Below the pieces are notes generated by a model. The model saw nothing but the letters and a program-made list of their open reading frames with translations, searched no databases and was not told the origin of the DNA. A stretch of DNA of 64,000 bases from an uncultured Eubacteriales bacterium (GTDB taxonomy: Bacteria; Bacillota; Clostridia; Oscillospirales; Oscillospiraceae), in contig UQZJ01000008.1 of assembly GCA_900545495.1 (NCBI GenBank), positions 44,458 through 108,457 on the forward strand, written 5' to 3'. Made by a program: the position numbers and the translations under genes. This document shows, piece by piece, positions 16,609 to 24,233 of this stretch (position 1 is its first letter; each line of letters begins with the position of its first letter).

Positions 16609-17618
16609 CATCGTTTGACTTTCTGTCCGGGTTCAACAATATTGATCCGAAGTTTATACTGGATGCCATCGACCTGATGCAGACGGTTGAGGCATCTGAT
16701 GCCGAAAAGGAGATTATGAACATGGAAAACTATACGATTCACAAAAAGAGACCTGTCAGAAGATCGGTACTGGTGGCGGCGGCTGTCATAGCGCTTTTGT
16801 GCGCCATGTGCGTGGGGGCCTACGCGGTGAATCTGTTTGGTATCAGAGACGCTGTGATGGGCAGACAGATCGTTTCCGACAGCTATGTGAACGGTGAATA
16901 TGCAGGCAAAAAGCTGGCTGACGGAATGACCATCAGCATGCAGGGCTGCATCGGCTCCCCCGAATACGAGGCCTCCCGCGAGTTCAACGCCTTCTTCAGC
17001 TCCTACGAAGCAAACGGTTATAACGGAGATGCGCTGCACCAGCCTCTGGGCGACTGGGGCGAAGCCCATCGAGGGGTCTACCTCGGTCTTTACACGGAAA
17101 CACTGGTCAACAAGTTCCTTGAGATCAGTGAAAAATATGCTCTCAAGCCGTGGGACGATCTATACGAAGGCTCCGGGTATACAAGCCTTTGTGAGATCAT
17201 CGGCAGCGATGGCTTTTTGACAATGGAAAACCCGTCACGGAAGAGTATCCCTGAATATCGGGTATGGAACGACGGTTCCTTCTCCTTCGGGGATGATTGG
17301 CGTACGGGCGGCGAGGAGGAAAGCTTCTGCACCATCGCCATAAACCGTCGGGTAAAGGGAAGCATGAGCATCGACTGCCTTTCTCTGGATGATGCCCATG
17401 AATACCATGAATGGTCGTATACCACCGCGCGTGGCGAGACAGTGTCTGTTTACTCCGGCAACCATCAGTTCATTGTCCTTTACAACGGCGAGAACGCATT
17501 TATCAGCCTGGTTTCTCAGCCGGGTGACTCTCTCGGCGATGACGAGATCAAAGCATATGTGGAAAGCGTTGATCTCTCTGCGCTGGATAAAATCGGTCAT
17601 ATCAACCTGCCGGCATAA
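16605..17618 (+). CDS. Membrane-bound putative anti-sigma factor
   Basis: A 337-residue protein: cytosolic N-terminus of about 50 residues (MTSFDFLSGFNNIDPKFILD...), one membrane helix at about 54-76 (VLVAAAVIALLCAMCVGAYAV) and a large extracellular domain of unknown fold. This topology, plus the ATGA overlap with the sigma gene, points to a sensor/anti-sigma role that releases the sigma factor on an external signal. No zinc-type anti-sigma motif is seen. A second pair with the same layout lies at 32.9-34.5 kb. The signal is unknown. Confidence 0.65.
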   Translation: MTSFDFLSGFNNIDPKFILDAIDLMQTVEASDAEKEIMNMENYTIHKKRPVRRSVLVAAAVIALLCAMCVGAYAVNLFGIRDAVMGRQIVSDSYVNGEYAGKKLADGMTISMQGCIGSPEYEASREFNAFFSSYEANGYNGDALHQPLGDWGEAHRGVYLGLYTETLVNKFLEISEKYALKPWDDLYEGSGYTSLCEIIGSDGFLTMENPSRKSIPEYRVWNDGSFSFGDDWRTGGEEESFCTIAINRRVKGSMSIDCLSLDDAHEYHEWSYTTARGETVSVYSGNHQFIVLYNGENAFISLVSQPGDSLGDDEIKAYVESVDLSALDKIGHINLPA

Positions 17619-18513
17619 GCCCGCCCCGATTGCGACAAACTGCTGGACAACCACCAAGGGAGGGACGGAAGTCCCTCCCTTGGTGGTTACTGGTCTTAGG
17701 TGGATCACAGCTTGGTTTTTGGATGTCGGTCAGGCTGCCGGTATTCTTGCCGGTGGAGTTCTTGGCCTCACGCACGGTCTTTTCGAGGTCAGGATTTCCG
17801 GTCTGATTCTTGGGGTAGACGGTGACATCGTAGTTCCATGCCGTGCCGTCGATAGTGGTCATGGGCAGAGATACGAAGAAGGGATTGCAGGTGGAGGTGA
17901 CATTTTCAGGGACGCGAGTCTCCACCACCAGATAAAGCCCCTGCTCCATATTGGAAGCGGAGGTGTGTCCGGTGGCATCGGTCTCCGTCATAACAACACC
18001 ACCGTTTTTGGCAGCAACTTCCAAAGCATTCTTCACAGTGGTGGCATTGGCAGTCAGCGCAGCGGCCAGCTTATTATTAAGCATATCGCTGGTGAAGTAG
18101 TTGATACCGCCCTCAGTCTTGTGAGCGTCTGCGGCGGTCAGGTCGATAGCGGACAGCACGGCGGAGCTGCGATCACTGTTGTCGAAGCCATACAGCACAC
18201 CCACCTGCCGCTGACCATCCACCAATTCATTGTTCATGGTAATGTCGGCAATGCGGAGGTAGGTAAACTCTACGCCCTGAATGGCGTACTTGCTCAGTTT
18301 GTCGATAACCGCATCGTCATGCAGGCCGGTGGAAACGTAGGACTCCGCGTCCCACGCGCCGTCATTGCCGGCTGTGGTGATGTCATACTTGTAGATAGAA
18401 AGGGCTGCTTTCTTTGTAGGGTCGATTGTCGGCTCTGCGAACGCTGTGGTGATGAGGCTCAGAGCCATGATAGCGGCCATGAGCATGGCCAATACGCGAT
18501 GGATCTTTTTCAT
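17602..18513 (-). CDS. Major pilin (SpaH/EbpB-like), 3'-truncated
   Basis: A 303-residue frame that begins with a signal peptide (MKKIHRVLAMLMAAIMALSL) and an N-terminal pilin domain (KAALSIYKYDITTAGNDGAW, GVEFTYLRIADITM, EQGLYLVVETRVPENVTS, WNYDVTVYPKNQTGNPDLEK). Homologous pilins continue after GSLTDI with a second domain and an LPXTG anchor; here the frame runs into 39 unrelated residues that end in a proline/arginine-rich tail. The break is therefore close to 17721, exactly where the sigma/anti-sigma module begins on the other strand. The protein lacks a sorting signal and cannot be polymerised normally. It overlaps the adhesin gene upstream by four bases. Confidence 0.75.
   Translation of the reverse strand: MKKIHRVLAMLMAAIMALSLITTAFAEPTIDPTKKAALSIYKYDITTAGNDGAWDAESYVSTGLHDDAVIDKLSKYAIQGVEFTYLRIADITMNNELVDGQRQVGVLYGFDNSDRSSAVLSAIDLTAADAHKTEGGINYFTSDMLNNKLAAALTANATTVKNALEVAAKNGGVVMTETDATGHTSASNMEQGLYLVVETRVPENVTSTCNPFFVSLPMTTIDGTAWNYDVTVYPKNQTGNPDLEKTVREAKNSTGKNTGSLTDIQKPSCDPPKTSNHQGRDFRPSLGGCPAVCRNRGGLMPAG
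17649..17688. terminator. Long perfect hairpin after the anti-sigma gene
   Basis: An 18-bp perfect stem (17649-17666 with 17671-17688) and a GGAA loop, 31 bases after the anti-sigma stop. No T-run follows on the plus strand, so it may be a terminator, an RNA-stabilising stem or the trace of an inserted module end. It lies close to the break in the pilin gene. Confidence 0.45.
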
Positions 18514-19913
18514 TTGGTGTCCTCCTCCATTTCAAATTTTTTGCAAAAACAAACACCCGCCATGAGAGCGAGTGCTACGAACAGAATATAGGTTGTAAAT
18601 CCCGTGCCGCCCGTGAACGGCAGGACGAAGCCTGCATTGTTGCAGGCAGTGATGGTAATATCGCGGTTGCTGCTGTCCAGCGTTCCTGTGAACAGCGGCT
18701 CGGTCAGCAGCGTATACCTTGCGGGAGCTTTGGTTTCGGTGATACGATACTTCACACCAATCTTGAGGTCGCTCCACTTGGCGACGCCGATCTTGTCGGT
18801 GGTAATTCTGCCCACCTCCGTCCACGTCTTGCCGTCCGCGGAAGTTTCCAACATCAGCTCTGCGCCAGCAAGAGGTGCGCCCGTAGCGACCACCTTGCGG
18901 ACGGTGATACTGCCTTTCTCCTCCACGGCTTTGATTTTAATATAAGCCTTCACGGGATCGCGCCCCACGCCGGTGTAACCGGCCAGCGCCTGATACCGCC
19001 CAAACCGGTCATACCAACAGACTACTGCTCTGTCCGGATCGATCTCATACGCGCTGCCGGTAGCAGAGTAGGTCTTTTCCGTGGTCAGAGTCTTGGCCGC
19101 CGCAGCTGTGGCCGTGATGGTCAATTTGTTGCCCCGCTGTGTAAAGGTGATGCCGCTTCCGTTATTTGCGCCGAAATTGTAGTCACCCAGCACCTCGTTA
19201 TCGTCTGTGACCGTAGCTGTATAGCTGCCCGCTGCGTTCCTCCTCAGTTCGATGGTGCCGCACCAGCGCGGCGTAAACGCCGAAAAGCTGGGGATCATCG
19301 TGGCCGCCTGCATTGCCGCTGTTAGCTTGTCATACCACAGGTCATAGGTGGGATAGCGGCTCTTTGATACACAGTTATAGAACGGGCTGGCACCCCAGTC
19401 CTCGTAGGAATAGGCACTGCGGTACTTGCAGATCAGTTCCCAGATAACGGTCTGCGTAGCTGCCCACTTTTGTGCTTTGATGATGGTGCTGGTATTGTTG
19501 TCACCGGGTGCGGTGCCGTAGTCCACGCTGGGGTAGCCGAGGGACATCGCCAACGCGATACCGCTCTGCACGGACGCTGGCAGGTTATACCAGCTGGCGC
19601 TAGAGCCCTCCCTGTAGCTGCCGCTGTCGTCCGAATGAACGCCCGGCTCGATGCAGTAGGCCACTGCGCCATCCGCATATTTCATGTGGTAGAGCGCGCT
19701 GCCACTGCCCAGGCTGCTGGTGGCCGTGATGGTCGTGGTCGTAATAGCGGGCGTTGTGCTTTTACTGTAATCGTACTGGTCAAAGGTGATCTGACTGGAG
19801 TAGACGTAGGCCCTATAATCTACGGTTACTGAGGTAGCATAGGCCGTCACCGCCAGTGCCGTCGTCATCATCAGTGCCAGCACAAGCCCCACCAGTCTTT
19901 TATAATGCTTCAT
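18510..19913 (-). CDS. Thioester-domain (TQXA-type) LPXTG surface adhesin
   Basis: A 467-residue cell-wall protein. Order: signal peptide (1-26), a thioester adhesin domain with Cys87 in AVAYCIEPGV and Gln154 in AATQTVIWEL (expected internal Cys-Gln thioester), a SpaA/Cna-B-like domain near 335-425 (GSITVRKVVATGAPLAGAEL ... YRITETKAPARYTLL), then LPFTG at 431-435, a membrane helix and a charged tail. In related pili the thioester protein is the tip that bonds covalently to host surfaces. It is the intact member of a locus whose pilin and sortase are broken; it could still be anchored by a housekeeping sortase. Confidence 0.85.
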   Translation of the reverse strand: MKHYKRLVGLVLALMMTTALAVTAYATSVTVDYRAYVYSSQITFDQYDYSKSTTPAITTTTITATSSLGSGSALYHMKYADGAVAYCIEPGVHSDDSGSYREGSSASWYNLPASVQSGIALAMSLGYPSVDYGTAPGDNNTSTIIKAQKWAATQTVIWELICKYRSAYSYEDWGASPFYNCVSKSRYPTYDLWYDKLTAAMQAATMIPSFSAFTPRWCGTIELRRNAAGSYTATVTDDNEVLGDYNFGANNGSGITFTQRGNKLTITATAAAAKTLTTEKTYSATGSAYEIDPDRAVVCWYDRFGRYQALAGYTGVGRDPVKAYIKIKAVEEKGSITVRKVVATGAPLAGAELMLETSADGKTWTEVGRITTDKIGVAKWSDLKIGVKYRITETKAPARYTLLTEPLFTGTLDSSNRDITITACNNAGFVLPFTGGTGFTTYILFVALALMAGVCFCKKFEMEEDTK

Positions 19914-19938
19914 GTTGCCTCCTGTCGGGGTATAAGTT

Positions 19939-19964
19939 GACCCCCTCCGTTTTCGGAGGGGGTC
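19939..19964. terminator. Hairpin between lipoprotein and adhesin genes
   Basis: A perfect 11-bp GC-rich stem (19939-19949 with 19954-19964) with a TTTT loop, located 18 bases beyond the stop of the lipoprotein gene on the minus strand. No clear T-run follows, so it may be an attenuator rather than a full terminator. Confidence 0.5.
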
Positions 19965-19982
19965 GTGTATGAAATCTCTCGC

Positions 19983-20735
19983 TTAGCCATCGTACAGGAC
20001 GTAGATGAGCAGGCTTGCACCATCCTCCACGACGCAGACGTTACAGCGAATACCTGCGTCGGCCAGCGTGTTCACGCCCGCCTGCATCATGAGCTGTTGG
20101 GAGGTGTAGTCCACCATGTCCCGCGCCTTGGCCTCCAGTGTCTCCTGCGAGGCGTCCGCCGCTACCGATGCAGGGAAGCGGTAGGCGCTGTTGTCCAGCG
20201 TTAGACTGCCGTCTGTGATGACGCCATACTGCGTTACCGCGTAGGCATTGGCGGCGCTAACAGCCGCCCAGCGGTCTGCCGATTCGGGTTTCGGCTCCGG
20301 TGCAGGGACAGGTTCGGGCGCAGGCTCTTCCTCCTGTTTCTCTGCCGGTTTCTGTGTAGGTGCCGGTGTGGGAGCGGGAGCAGGCTTATCCTCCGGCACC
20401 GGCACGGGTGTTGCCGCCTGTTCAGGGGTAGTGGGCGGTGCCGTTTCGGCGGGTGCGGACGGTGCTTCCTCTGTCTTGCCAGAAGGTGCCTCGGCGCTAT
20501 TGGCAAGTTTCGGAGTATCCTCGCCGCCTGCGGGTTCGGCCTCCTCAGTATCCTCTTCAGCGGGCAGGCTGTCGACATCTTCCTGCGTCTTGCCCTCCAC
20601 AGGTGCGATAGCCTGCGCCGCACTCTGCACCGCTGCCACCGGCAGCATCGTCGATGCGGAGCTATCCTTTGCCTGCCCACAGGCCGTGAGCAGCAGGAGC
20701 ATCCCCATCATCAGGGTCATGAGTTTCTTTTTCAT
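19983..20735 (-). CDS. Proline/glutamate-rich lipoprotein
   Basis: A 250-residue predicted lipoprotein: lipobox LLTAC with Cys19 after MKKKLMTLMMGMLLLL, then a long low-complexity stretch of Pro, Glu, Ala and Lys (APAPTPAPTQKPAEKQEEEP and similar, about residues 60-150) that would span the cell wall, then a globular C-terminal domain of about 100 residues (AVSAANAYAVTQYGVITDGS ... CVVEDGASLLIYVLYDG). It is the kind of wall-spanning lipoprotein found beside surface-protein loci of these elements. The ATG at 20735 follows AAAGGAGA; a longer frame upstream has no support. Confidence 0.7.
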   Translation of the reverse strand: MKKKLMTLMMGMLLLLTACGQAKDSSASTMLPVAAVQSAAQAIAPVEGKTQEDVDSLPAEEDTEEAEPAGGEDTPKLANSAEAPSGKTEEAPSAPAETAPPTTPEQAATPVPVPEDKPAPAPTPAPTQKPAEKQEEEPAPEPVPAPEPKPESADRWAAVSAANAYAVTQYGVITDGSLTLDNSAYRFPASVAADASQETLEAKARDMVDYTSQQLMMQAGVNTLADAGIRCNVCVVEDGASLLIYVLYDG

Positions 20736-20861
20736 GTGCGTTTCTCCTTTCAGCGTTTTGGGTAGCACAAACAACTACCACACGACCATCCGTAAGTCAA
20801 CGGAAAGATTTCCTATGGTCTGACAAGGTGGGAGGCCCTCTGGCACAAGCCGTGCCCATGC

Positions 20862-21338
20862 TCATATCATGCCTCCCATATTCATGTGAGGTGCTTCCTC
20901 CCGCGCCATGTTCTGCCGCTGGACATCCAGATCATAGGCCGTCAGATACCCGTTATAATCGCCCGGAGAGGGGTTGCACCGCAGGCAGTAGCGGTAATGC
21001 TCCGTTTCCACGACGTAACCGTAGTTTTGTGTCCAGCCGCCGCTGATTTTGCCGCCGTGTTCATAGCAAAAACGCTCCATAGCAAAGCGGCTTTTCAGCA
21101 CACTCTCCCGCAGCGTGTCCACGACCTCCTGCAGCTCCAGCTTGAATGCGGGGCTATTCAGCTCCTCCGGGCCGCGGGGCCACCATGTACGCCAGAACTC
21201 GTTGCCGCTGCGCCCGAAGTCCATCCGGACGTGGCCAACGGTACCCAGCCGCTTATCTTCTTCGGGGTGCGGGGTATAAAATAAGCCCGCCTCCTCTGGG
21301 CGGGCAGGGCGGATATGAAATTGTGTTGCATTTTTCAA
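20862..21338 (-). CDS. Hypothetical element accessory protein
   Basis: A 158-residue soluble protein (starts MKNATQFHIRPARPEEAGLF; contains HVRMDFGRSGNEFWRTWWPR and FCYEHGGKISGGWTQNYGYV; ends NMNMGGMI). The segment with GRxGxEFWxTW followed by a short carboxy region is common in large polyvalent/ICE accessory proteins, but no function is known to me. AAGGAG precedes the ATG. It is the first (most upstream) gene of the minus-strand element set in the window. Confidence 0.6.
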   Translation of the reverse strand: MKNATQFHIRPARPEEAGLFYTPHPEEDKRLGTVGHVRMDFGRSGNEFWRTWWPRGPEELNSPAFKLELQEVVDTLRESVLKSRFAMERFCYEHGGKISGGWTQNYGYVVETEHYRYCLRCNPSPGDYNGYLTAYDLDVQRQNMAREEAPHMNMGGMI

Positions 21339-21370
21339 GATTTTGGTCTCCTTTCGGTGTAGAATTTGGC

Positions 21371-21399
21371 TTTACACATTTTTTGGGGTGTGCTATGAT
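21371..21399 (+). promoter_or_regulatory. Promoter for the GNAT gene
   Basis: TTTACA, a 17-base spacer and TATGAT, 38 bases before the acetyltransferase start on the plus strand. Good match to a housekeeping promoter. Confidence 0.65.
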
Positions 21400-21436
21400 G
21401 TGGCAAACAAATCGGAAGTTGGAGGGATAGATTTCT

Positions 21437-21961
21437 ATGATTATCAGATATGCAGAAGAGAAAAATTTTATAGAATTGCGACAGTTTTATGACGGTATGT
21501 GTAAAGTTTTGAGCGAAAAAGATTTTCTGCCGGAGGGAGATAAAGGTGGTTTCCCTCCAGATGAAATGATCAAAGATGCGATCAAAGAGAGAAATCAGTT
21601 TATCGGTATTGAAGATGGTCGAATTGTTGCGGCGTATATTATGAATCATGATCGTGATGAGGCGTATCACGCAGTTAAATGGCTTATTGATGCAAATGAT
21701 AACGAGACAGTAGTTCTTCATGCCTTGCGTGTCCTTCCGGAATATGGAGGTCGTGGATACTCGAAGCAGTTAGTTCAACACGCAATAGACACAGCAAGGG
21801 AAAGAAACCTTAAATCAATTCGTCTTGATTGCATAGAGGGAAATGATATTCCACAGAAAATGTATATGTCGTTTGGATTTAAGTATGTGGATAAGGTTGA
21901 AATCACATATGTTGATATTGGAGTACCGAGAAAGTTCCTCTTATATGAGTTTGTACTCTAA
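21437..21961 (+). CDS. GNAT-family acetyltransferase
   Basis: A 174-residue GNAT enzyme; these transfer an acetyl group from acetyl-CoA to an amine. The acetyl-CoA binding motif A is visible as LHALRVLPEYGGRGYSKQLV, followed by KSIRLDCIEGNDIPQKMYMS and FGFKYVDKVEITYVD, the usual beta5-alpha4 region. Substrate unknown. The gene is clearly AT-richer than both the element core and the chromosome to the right, a sign of separate origin. It ends immediately next to the stop of the convergent gene at 21962, with no gap. Confidence 0.82.
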   Translation: MIIRYAEEKNFIELRQFYDGMCKVLSEKDFLPEGDKGGFPPDEMIKDAIKERNQFIGIEDGRIVAAYIMNHDRDEAYHAVKWLIDANDNETVVLHALRVLPEYGGRGYSKQLVQHAIDTARERNLKSIRLDCIEGNDIPQKMYMSFGFKYVDKVEITYVDIGVPRKFLLYEFVL

Positions 21962-22459
21962 TCAAGACATAATAACAGTTATATCTTGAACATTGTACAA
22001 ACAAATTCCAGTTTCTTTGGCAAGGGCAAGTATTTCCTCCGATATCTCTTTGGATTTGTGGTACTTATTCACAATTCTTTCGGAGTGGAGTATATTTTGT
22101 ATCTCTCCGAAAGGTCGATGAGGCTCTCCAACCGCCACCGCTTCGCCCAAATCGAAGTATGAGTAGTTTTCAGCTTTTCCGCCATGCACTTTTTTCGCAT
22201 TCGCCCTAATATCCGCCGCAGTGCGTCCTTTCCCAAAGTTTTCTTTTGAGGTTCTCCGCATGACAGACTCGCTTTCGGTTGTCAGTCGTGTAACTTCAAT
22301 GCCAATTTTACCGGAATCCCCAAGCACAAAATCCGGCCGCTCTATCTTGACCGTTTCCCGTGCTGCGTCAAAAGTGTCGTATTCAAATGATTGGAGTGAT
22401 GCAACGGTTTTTGCCAGTTGTTTGAGCGTAGCATCTCTATGCATTTGCATTTCGTTCAT
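21962..22459 (-). CDS. Hypothetical protein with a nuclease-like motif
   Basis: A 165-residue protein. ERPDFVLGDSGKIGIEVTRL resembles the PD-...-ExK core of restriction-like nucleases, although the lysine of the last triad is replaced (EVT), so activity is doubtful. The rest is charged and helical. The ATG at 22459 follows GGGAGGGAG; the frame is open further to 22504, but that part includes tRNA-arm repeat sequence and is not likely coding. It sits at the extreme right end of the element, AT-rich like the adjacent GNAT gene. Confidence 0.55.
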   Translation of the reverse strand: MNEMQMHRDATLKQLAKTVASLQSFEYDTFDAARETVKIERPDFVLGDSGKIGIEVTRLTTESESVMRRTSKENFGKGRTAADIRANAKKVHGGKAENYSYFDLGEAVAVGEPHRPFGEIQNILHSERIVNKYHKSKEISEEILALAKETGICLYNVQDITVIMS

Positions 22460-22481
22460 AACGTTCTCCCTCCCACAACAC

Positions 22482-22552
22482 GGATGCGAACCGATTGGGG
22501 TCAATACCCCCTAAAATCTCCAAAATCCGCCGGAAACGCTCGGTTCGCATCC
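22482..22552. repeat. Inverted copies of the tRNA-Ala anticodon arm
   Basis: Two perfect 13-base arms, 22482-22494 and 22540-22552, face each other across 45 bases. Each is identical to 13 bases of the anticodon arm of the tRNA-Ala gene at 22614-22689 (plus-strand 22650-22662); the first arm extends the identity to 14 bases. The location between the element genes and the tRNA suggests attachment-site or recombinase-binding function (inference). Confidence 0.7.
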
Positions 22553-22578
22553 ATATAAACCTCTCCAAATAGTTGCAA

Positions 22579-22611
22579 AAAAGCTGTGAAATATGAAATT
22601 TCACAGCTTTT
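22579..22611 (-). terminator. Terminator of the tRNA-Ala transcript
   Basis: A perfect 14-bp stem (22579-22592 with 22598-22611) with a 5-base loop, directly 3' of the tRNA on the minus strand and ending in a T-rich run (CTTTTTTG). Confidence 0.75.
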
Positions 22612-22613
22612 CT

Positions 22614-22689
22614 TGGTGGACCTGAAGGGATTCGAACCCTCGACCTCTCGGATGCGAACCGAACGCTCTCCCAGCTGAGCTACAAGCCC
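22614..22689 (-). tRNA. tRNA-Ala (anticodon CGC)
   Basis: 76 bases with the full cloverleaf on the minus strand: acceptor stem GGGCTTG/CAGGTCC including the G3-U70 pair that identifies alanine tRNAs, D arm GCTCAGCTGGGAGAGC, anticodon loop TTCGCAT (CGC), T arm with GGTTCGAATCC and an encoded CCA end. It is followed by a strong terminator. Its 3' side faces the mobile element. Confidence 0.93.
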
Positions 22690-22725
22690 GAATATGAAGT
22701 TGTATGGTTGCAATATGTCAGGCTT

Positions 22726-22750
22726 GCTCTCCCAGCTGAGCTACAAGCCC
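22726..22750 (-). pseudogene. Truncated 5' copy of the tRNA-Ala gene
   Basis: These 25 bases on the minus strand are identical to the first 25 bases of the intact tRNA-Ala (acceptor 5' strand and D arm) and then diverge. It lies 36 bases upstream of the intact gene in the same orientation. It cannot form a tRNA and looks like a remnant of duplication or of an earlier integration. Confidence 0.75.
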
Positions 22751-22859
22751 ATAACGTACCATATCATTATACACATCCCGCGGCAAAATGCAAGGGGTTT
22801 TCCGCATCTTTTTTCGTAGGCGTTTCGCAGCGCTAATGTCCCCTATTATTTTTTTGTAT

Positions 22860-22887
22860 TTCACTTATGCCGCTTTTGTGGTATACT
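22860..22887 (+). promoter_or_regulatory. Candidate promoter of the CofE-like gene
   Basis: TTCACT, 16 bases, then an extended -10 TGGTATACT, about 80 bases upstream of the start at 22970. The untranslated leader (22888-22969) shows no obvious structure. Confidence 0.5.
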
Positions 22888-22969
22888 AAGATGTCCTGCG
22901 GAAGTTCGCCGCAGTCTGACGAGAACAAGCAACTAACGATACATATTACGAAGTAAAGGAGCATCCGCT

Positions 22970-24169
22970 ATGAGCAGAACACTGGGTACCGTGGTACGGG
23001 GCGTGCGCGCCCCCATCTTCCGCGAGGGCGACGATGTGGTGAAGATCACCGCCGACACCGTTTTGAACGCACTGAAGGAAAACGGCATTGCCGCCCGCGA
23101 CGGCGACGTCGTGGCAATCACCGAGTCCGTGGTGGCCCGCTGTCAGGGCAACTACGCTACGGTGGAGCAGATCGCCGCTGACGTGACCGCCAAGACCGGC
23201 GGTGAGACCGTGGGCGTCATCTTCCCCATCCTCAGCCGCAACCGCTTCTCCCTGCTGCTGCGGGGCATCGCCTCCGGCGTGAAAAAGGTGGTGCTGATGC
23301 TCAGCTATCCCTCCGACGAGGTGGGCAACCATCTGGTGTCCATGGATCAGCTGGACGAGGCCGGCATCGACCCGTGGCACGATGTGCTGTCCCTTCAGCA
23401 GTTCCGGGACGCCTTCGGCGAGGTCATCCACCCCTTCACCGGCGTGGACTACGTGACATATTACAAGTCCATCATCGAGGACGCCGGCGCCGAGGCGGAG
23501 ATCGTGTTTGCCAACCGGGTGCAGGCGGTGCTGGACTACACCGACACCGTGATCTGCTGCGATATCCACACCCGCCAGCGCAGCAAGCGCCTGCTGACCG
23601 CCGCCGGCGCCAAGCGGGTGCTGGGTCTGGACGACCTGCTGACCGCTTCCGTGGACGGCAGCGGCTATAACCCCCAGTACGGCCTGCTGGGCAGCAACAA
23701 GGCCGACGACGACCGGGTGAAGCTGTTCCCCCGGGACGCCAAGTCCGTGGCGGAGGCCATCAGCCGCGCCGTGAGCGAAGCCACCGGCAAGCGCATCGAG
23801 GCCATGGTCTACGGCGACGGCGCGTTCAAGGACCCTGTCGGCAAGATCTGGGAGCTGGCTGACCCCGTGGTGGCGCCCGGCTACACCGGCGGTCTGGTGG
23901 GTACGCCCAACGAGCTGAAGCTGAAGTATCTGGCGGACAAGGAGTTTGCGGGTCTGTCCGGTCAGGCCCTGCAGGACGCCATTTCCCAGAAGATCCGGGA
24001 GAAGGACGCCAAGGTCAGTCTGGTGGGCAACATGGTGTCCGAGGGTACCACGCCCCGGAACATCACCGACCTGATCGGCTCCCTGTGCGACCTGACCAGC
24101 GGCTCCGGTGACAAGGGGACCCCCATCATCTATATCCAGGGCTACTTCGACAACTACACCAACGAGTAA
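22970..24169 (+). CDS. Coenzyme F420-0:L-glutamate ligase-like (CofE family) protein
   Basis: A 399-residue protein that resembles the CofE/F420 ligase fold: TVVRGVRAPIFREGDDVVKI and NGIAARDGDVVAITESVVAR near the N-terminus, IDPWHDVLSL, and PVVAPGYTGGLVGTPNELKL / DKEFAGLSGQALQDAISQKI further on. CofE adds glutamates to coenzyme F420-0. Many Firmicutes encode such homologues without other F420 genes, so the true substrate here is unknown. AAAGGAG precedes the ATG. It stands alone, with its own promoter and a very strong terminator, so it is a monocistronic gene. Confidence 0.72.
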   Translation: MSRTLGTVVRGVRAPIFREGDDVVKITADTVLNALKENGIAARDGDVVAITESVVARCQGNYATVEQIAADVTAKTGGETVGVIFPILSRNRFSLLLRGIASGVKKVVLMLSYPSDEVGNHLVSMDQLDEAGIDPWHDVLSLQQFRDAFGEVIHPFTGVDYVTYYKSIIEDAGAEAEIVFANRVQAVLDYTDTVICCDIHTRQRSKRLLTAAGAKRVLGLDDLLTASVDGSGYNPQYGLLGSNKADDDRVKLFPRDAKSVAEAISRAVSEATGKRIEAMVYGDGAFKDPVGKIWELADPVVAPGYTGGLVGTPNELKLKYLADKEFAGLSGQALQDAISQKIREKDAKVSLVGNMVSEGTTPRNITDLIGSLCDLTSGSGDKGTPIIYIQGYFDNYTNE

Positions 24170-24184
24170 TAGATTCTTCCCAAT

Positions 24185-24225
24185 AAGCAAAGAGGCGCGG
24201 GCCATTGGCCCGCGCCTCTTTGCTT
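24185..24225. terminator. Bidirectional terminator
   Basis: A perfect 19-bp stem (24185-24203 with 24207-24225) with a 3-base loop, followed by GTTTTATTT. It lies between the convergent CofE-like gene and the ABC-transporter operon end. Confidence 0.85.
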
Positions 24226-24233
24226 GTTTTATT

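Larger units (their letters stand above)
3853..22689. mobile_element. Degraded integrative/mobilizable element next to tRNA-Ala
   Basis: This block carries a hallmark set of Clostridial conjugative-element genes on the minus strand: coupling protein, DUF3991/TOPRIM protein, MobP relaxase, relaxosome accessory protein, adenine methylase, ArdA-like protein, DUF4314 protein, sortase and LPXTG surface proteins. The right end is placed at tRNA-Ala(CGC), a common type of integration target, where short copies of the tRNA anticodon arm occur. The left end is not defined; the exporter operon at 1-3.6 kb could be cargo or flank. No integrase, VirB4, VirB6 or CHAP gene is visible, and the relaxase, pilin and sortase are damaged, so the element looks immobile unless helped in trans or completed outside the window. 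Confidence 0.6.

Noticed and set aside
22501..22713. A 70-codon open frame across the tRNA-Ala
   Set aside because: It covers the tRNA and its terminator; it is a by-product of the RNA gene.
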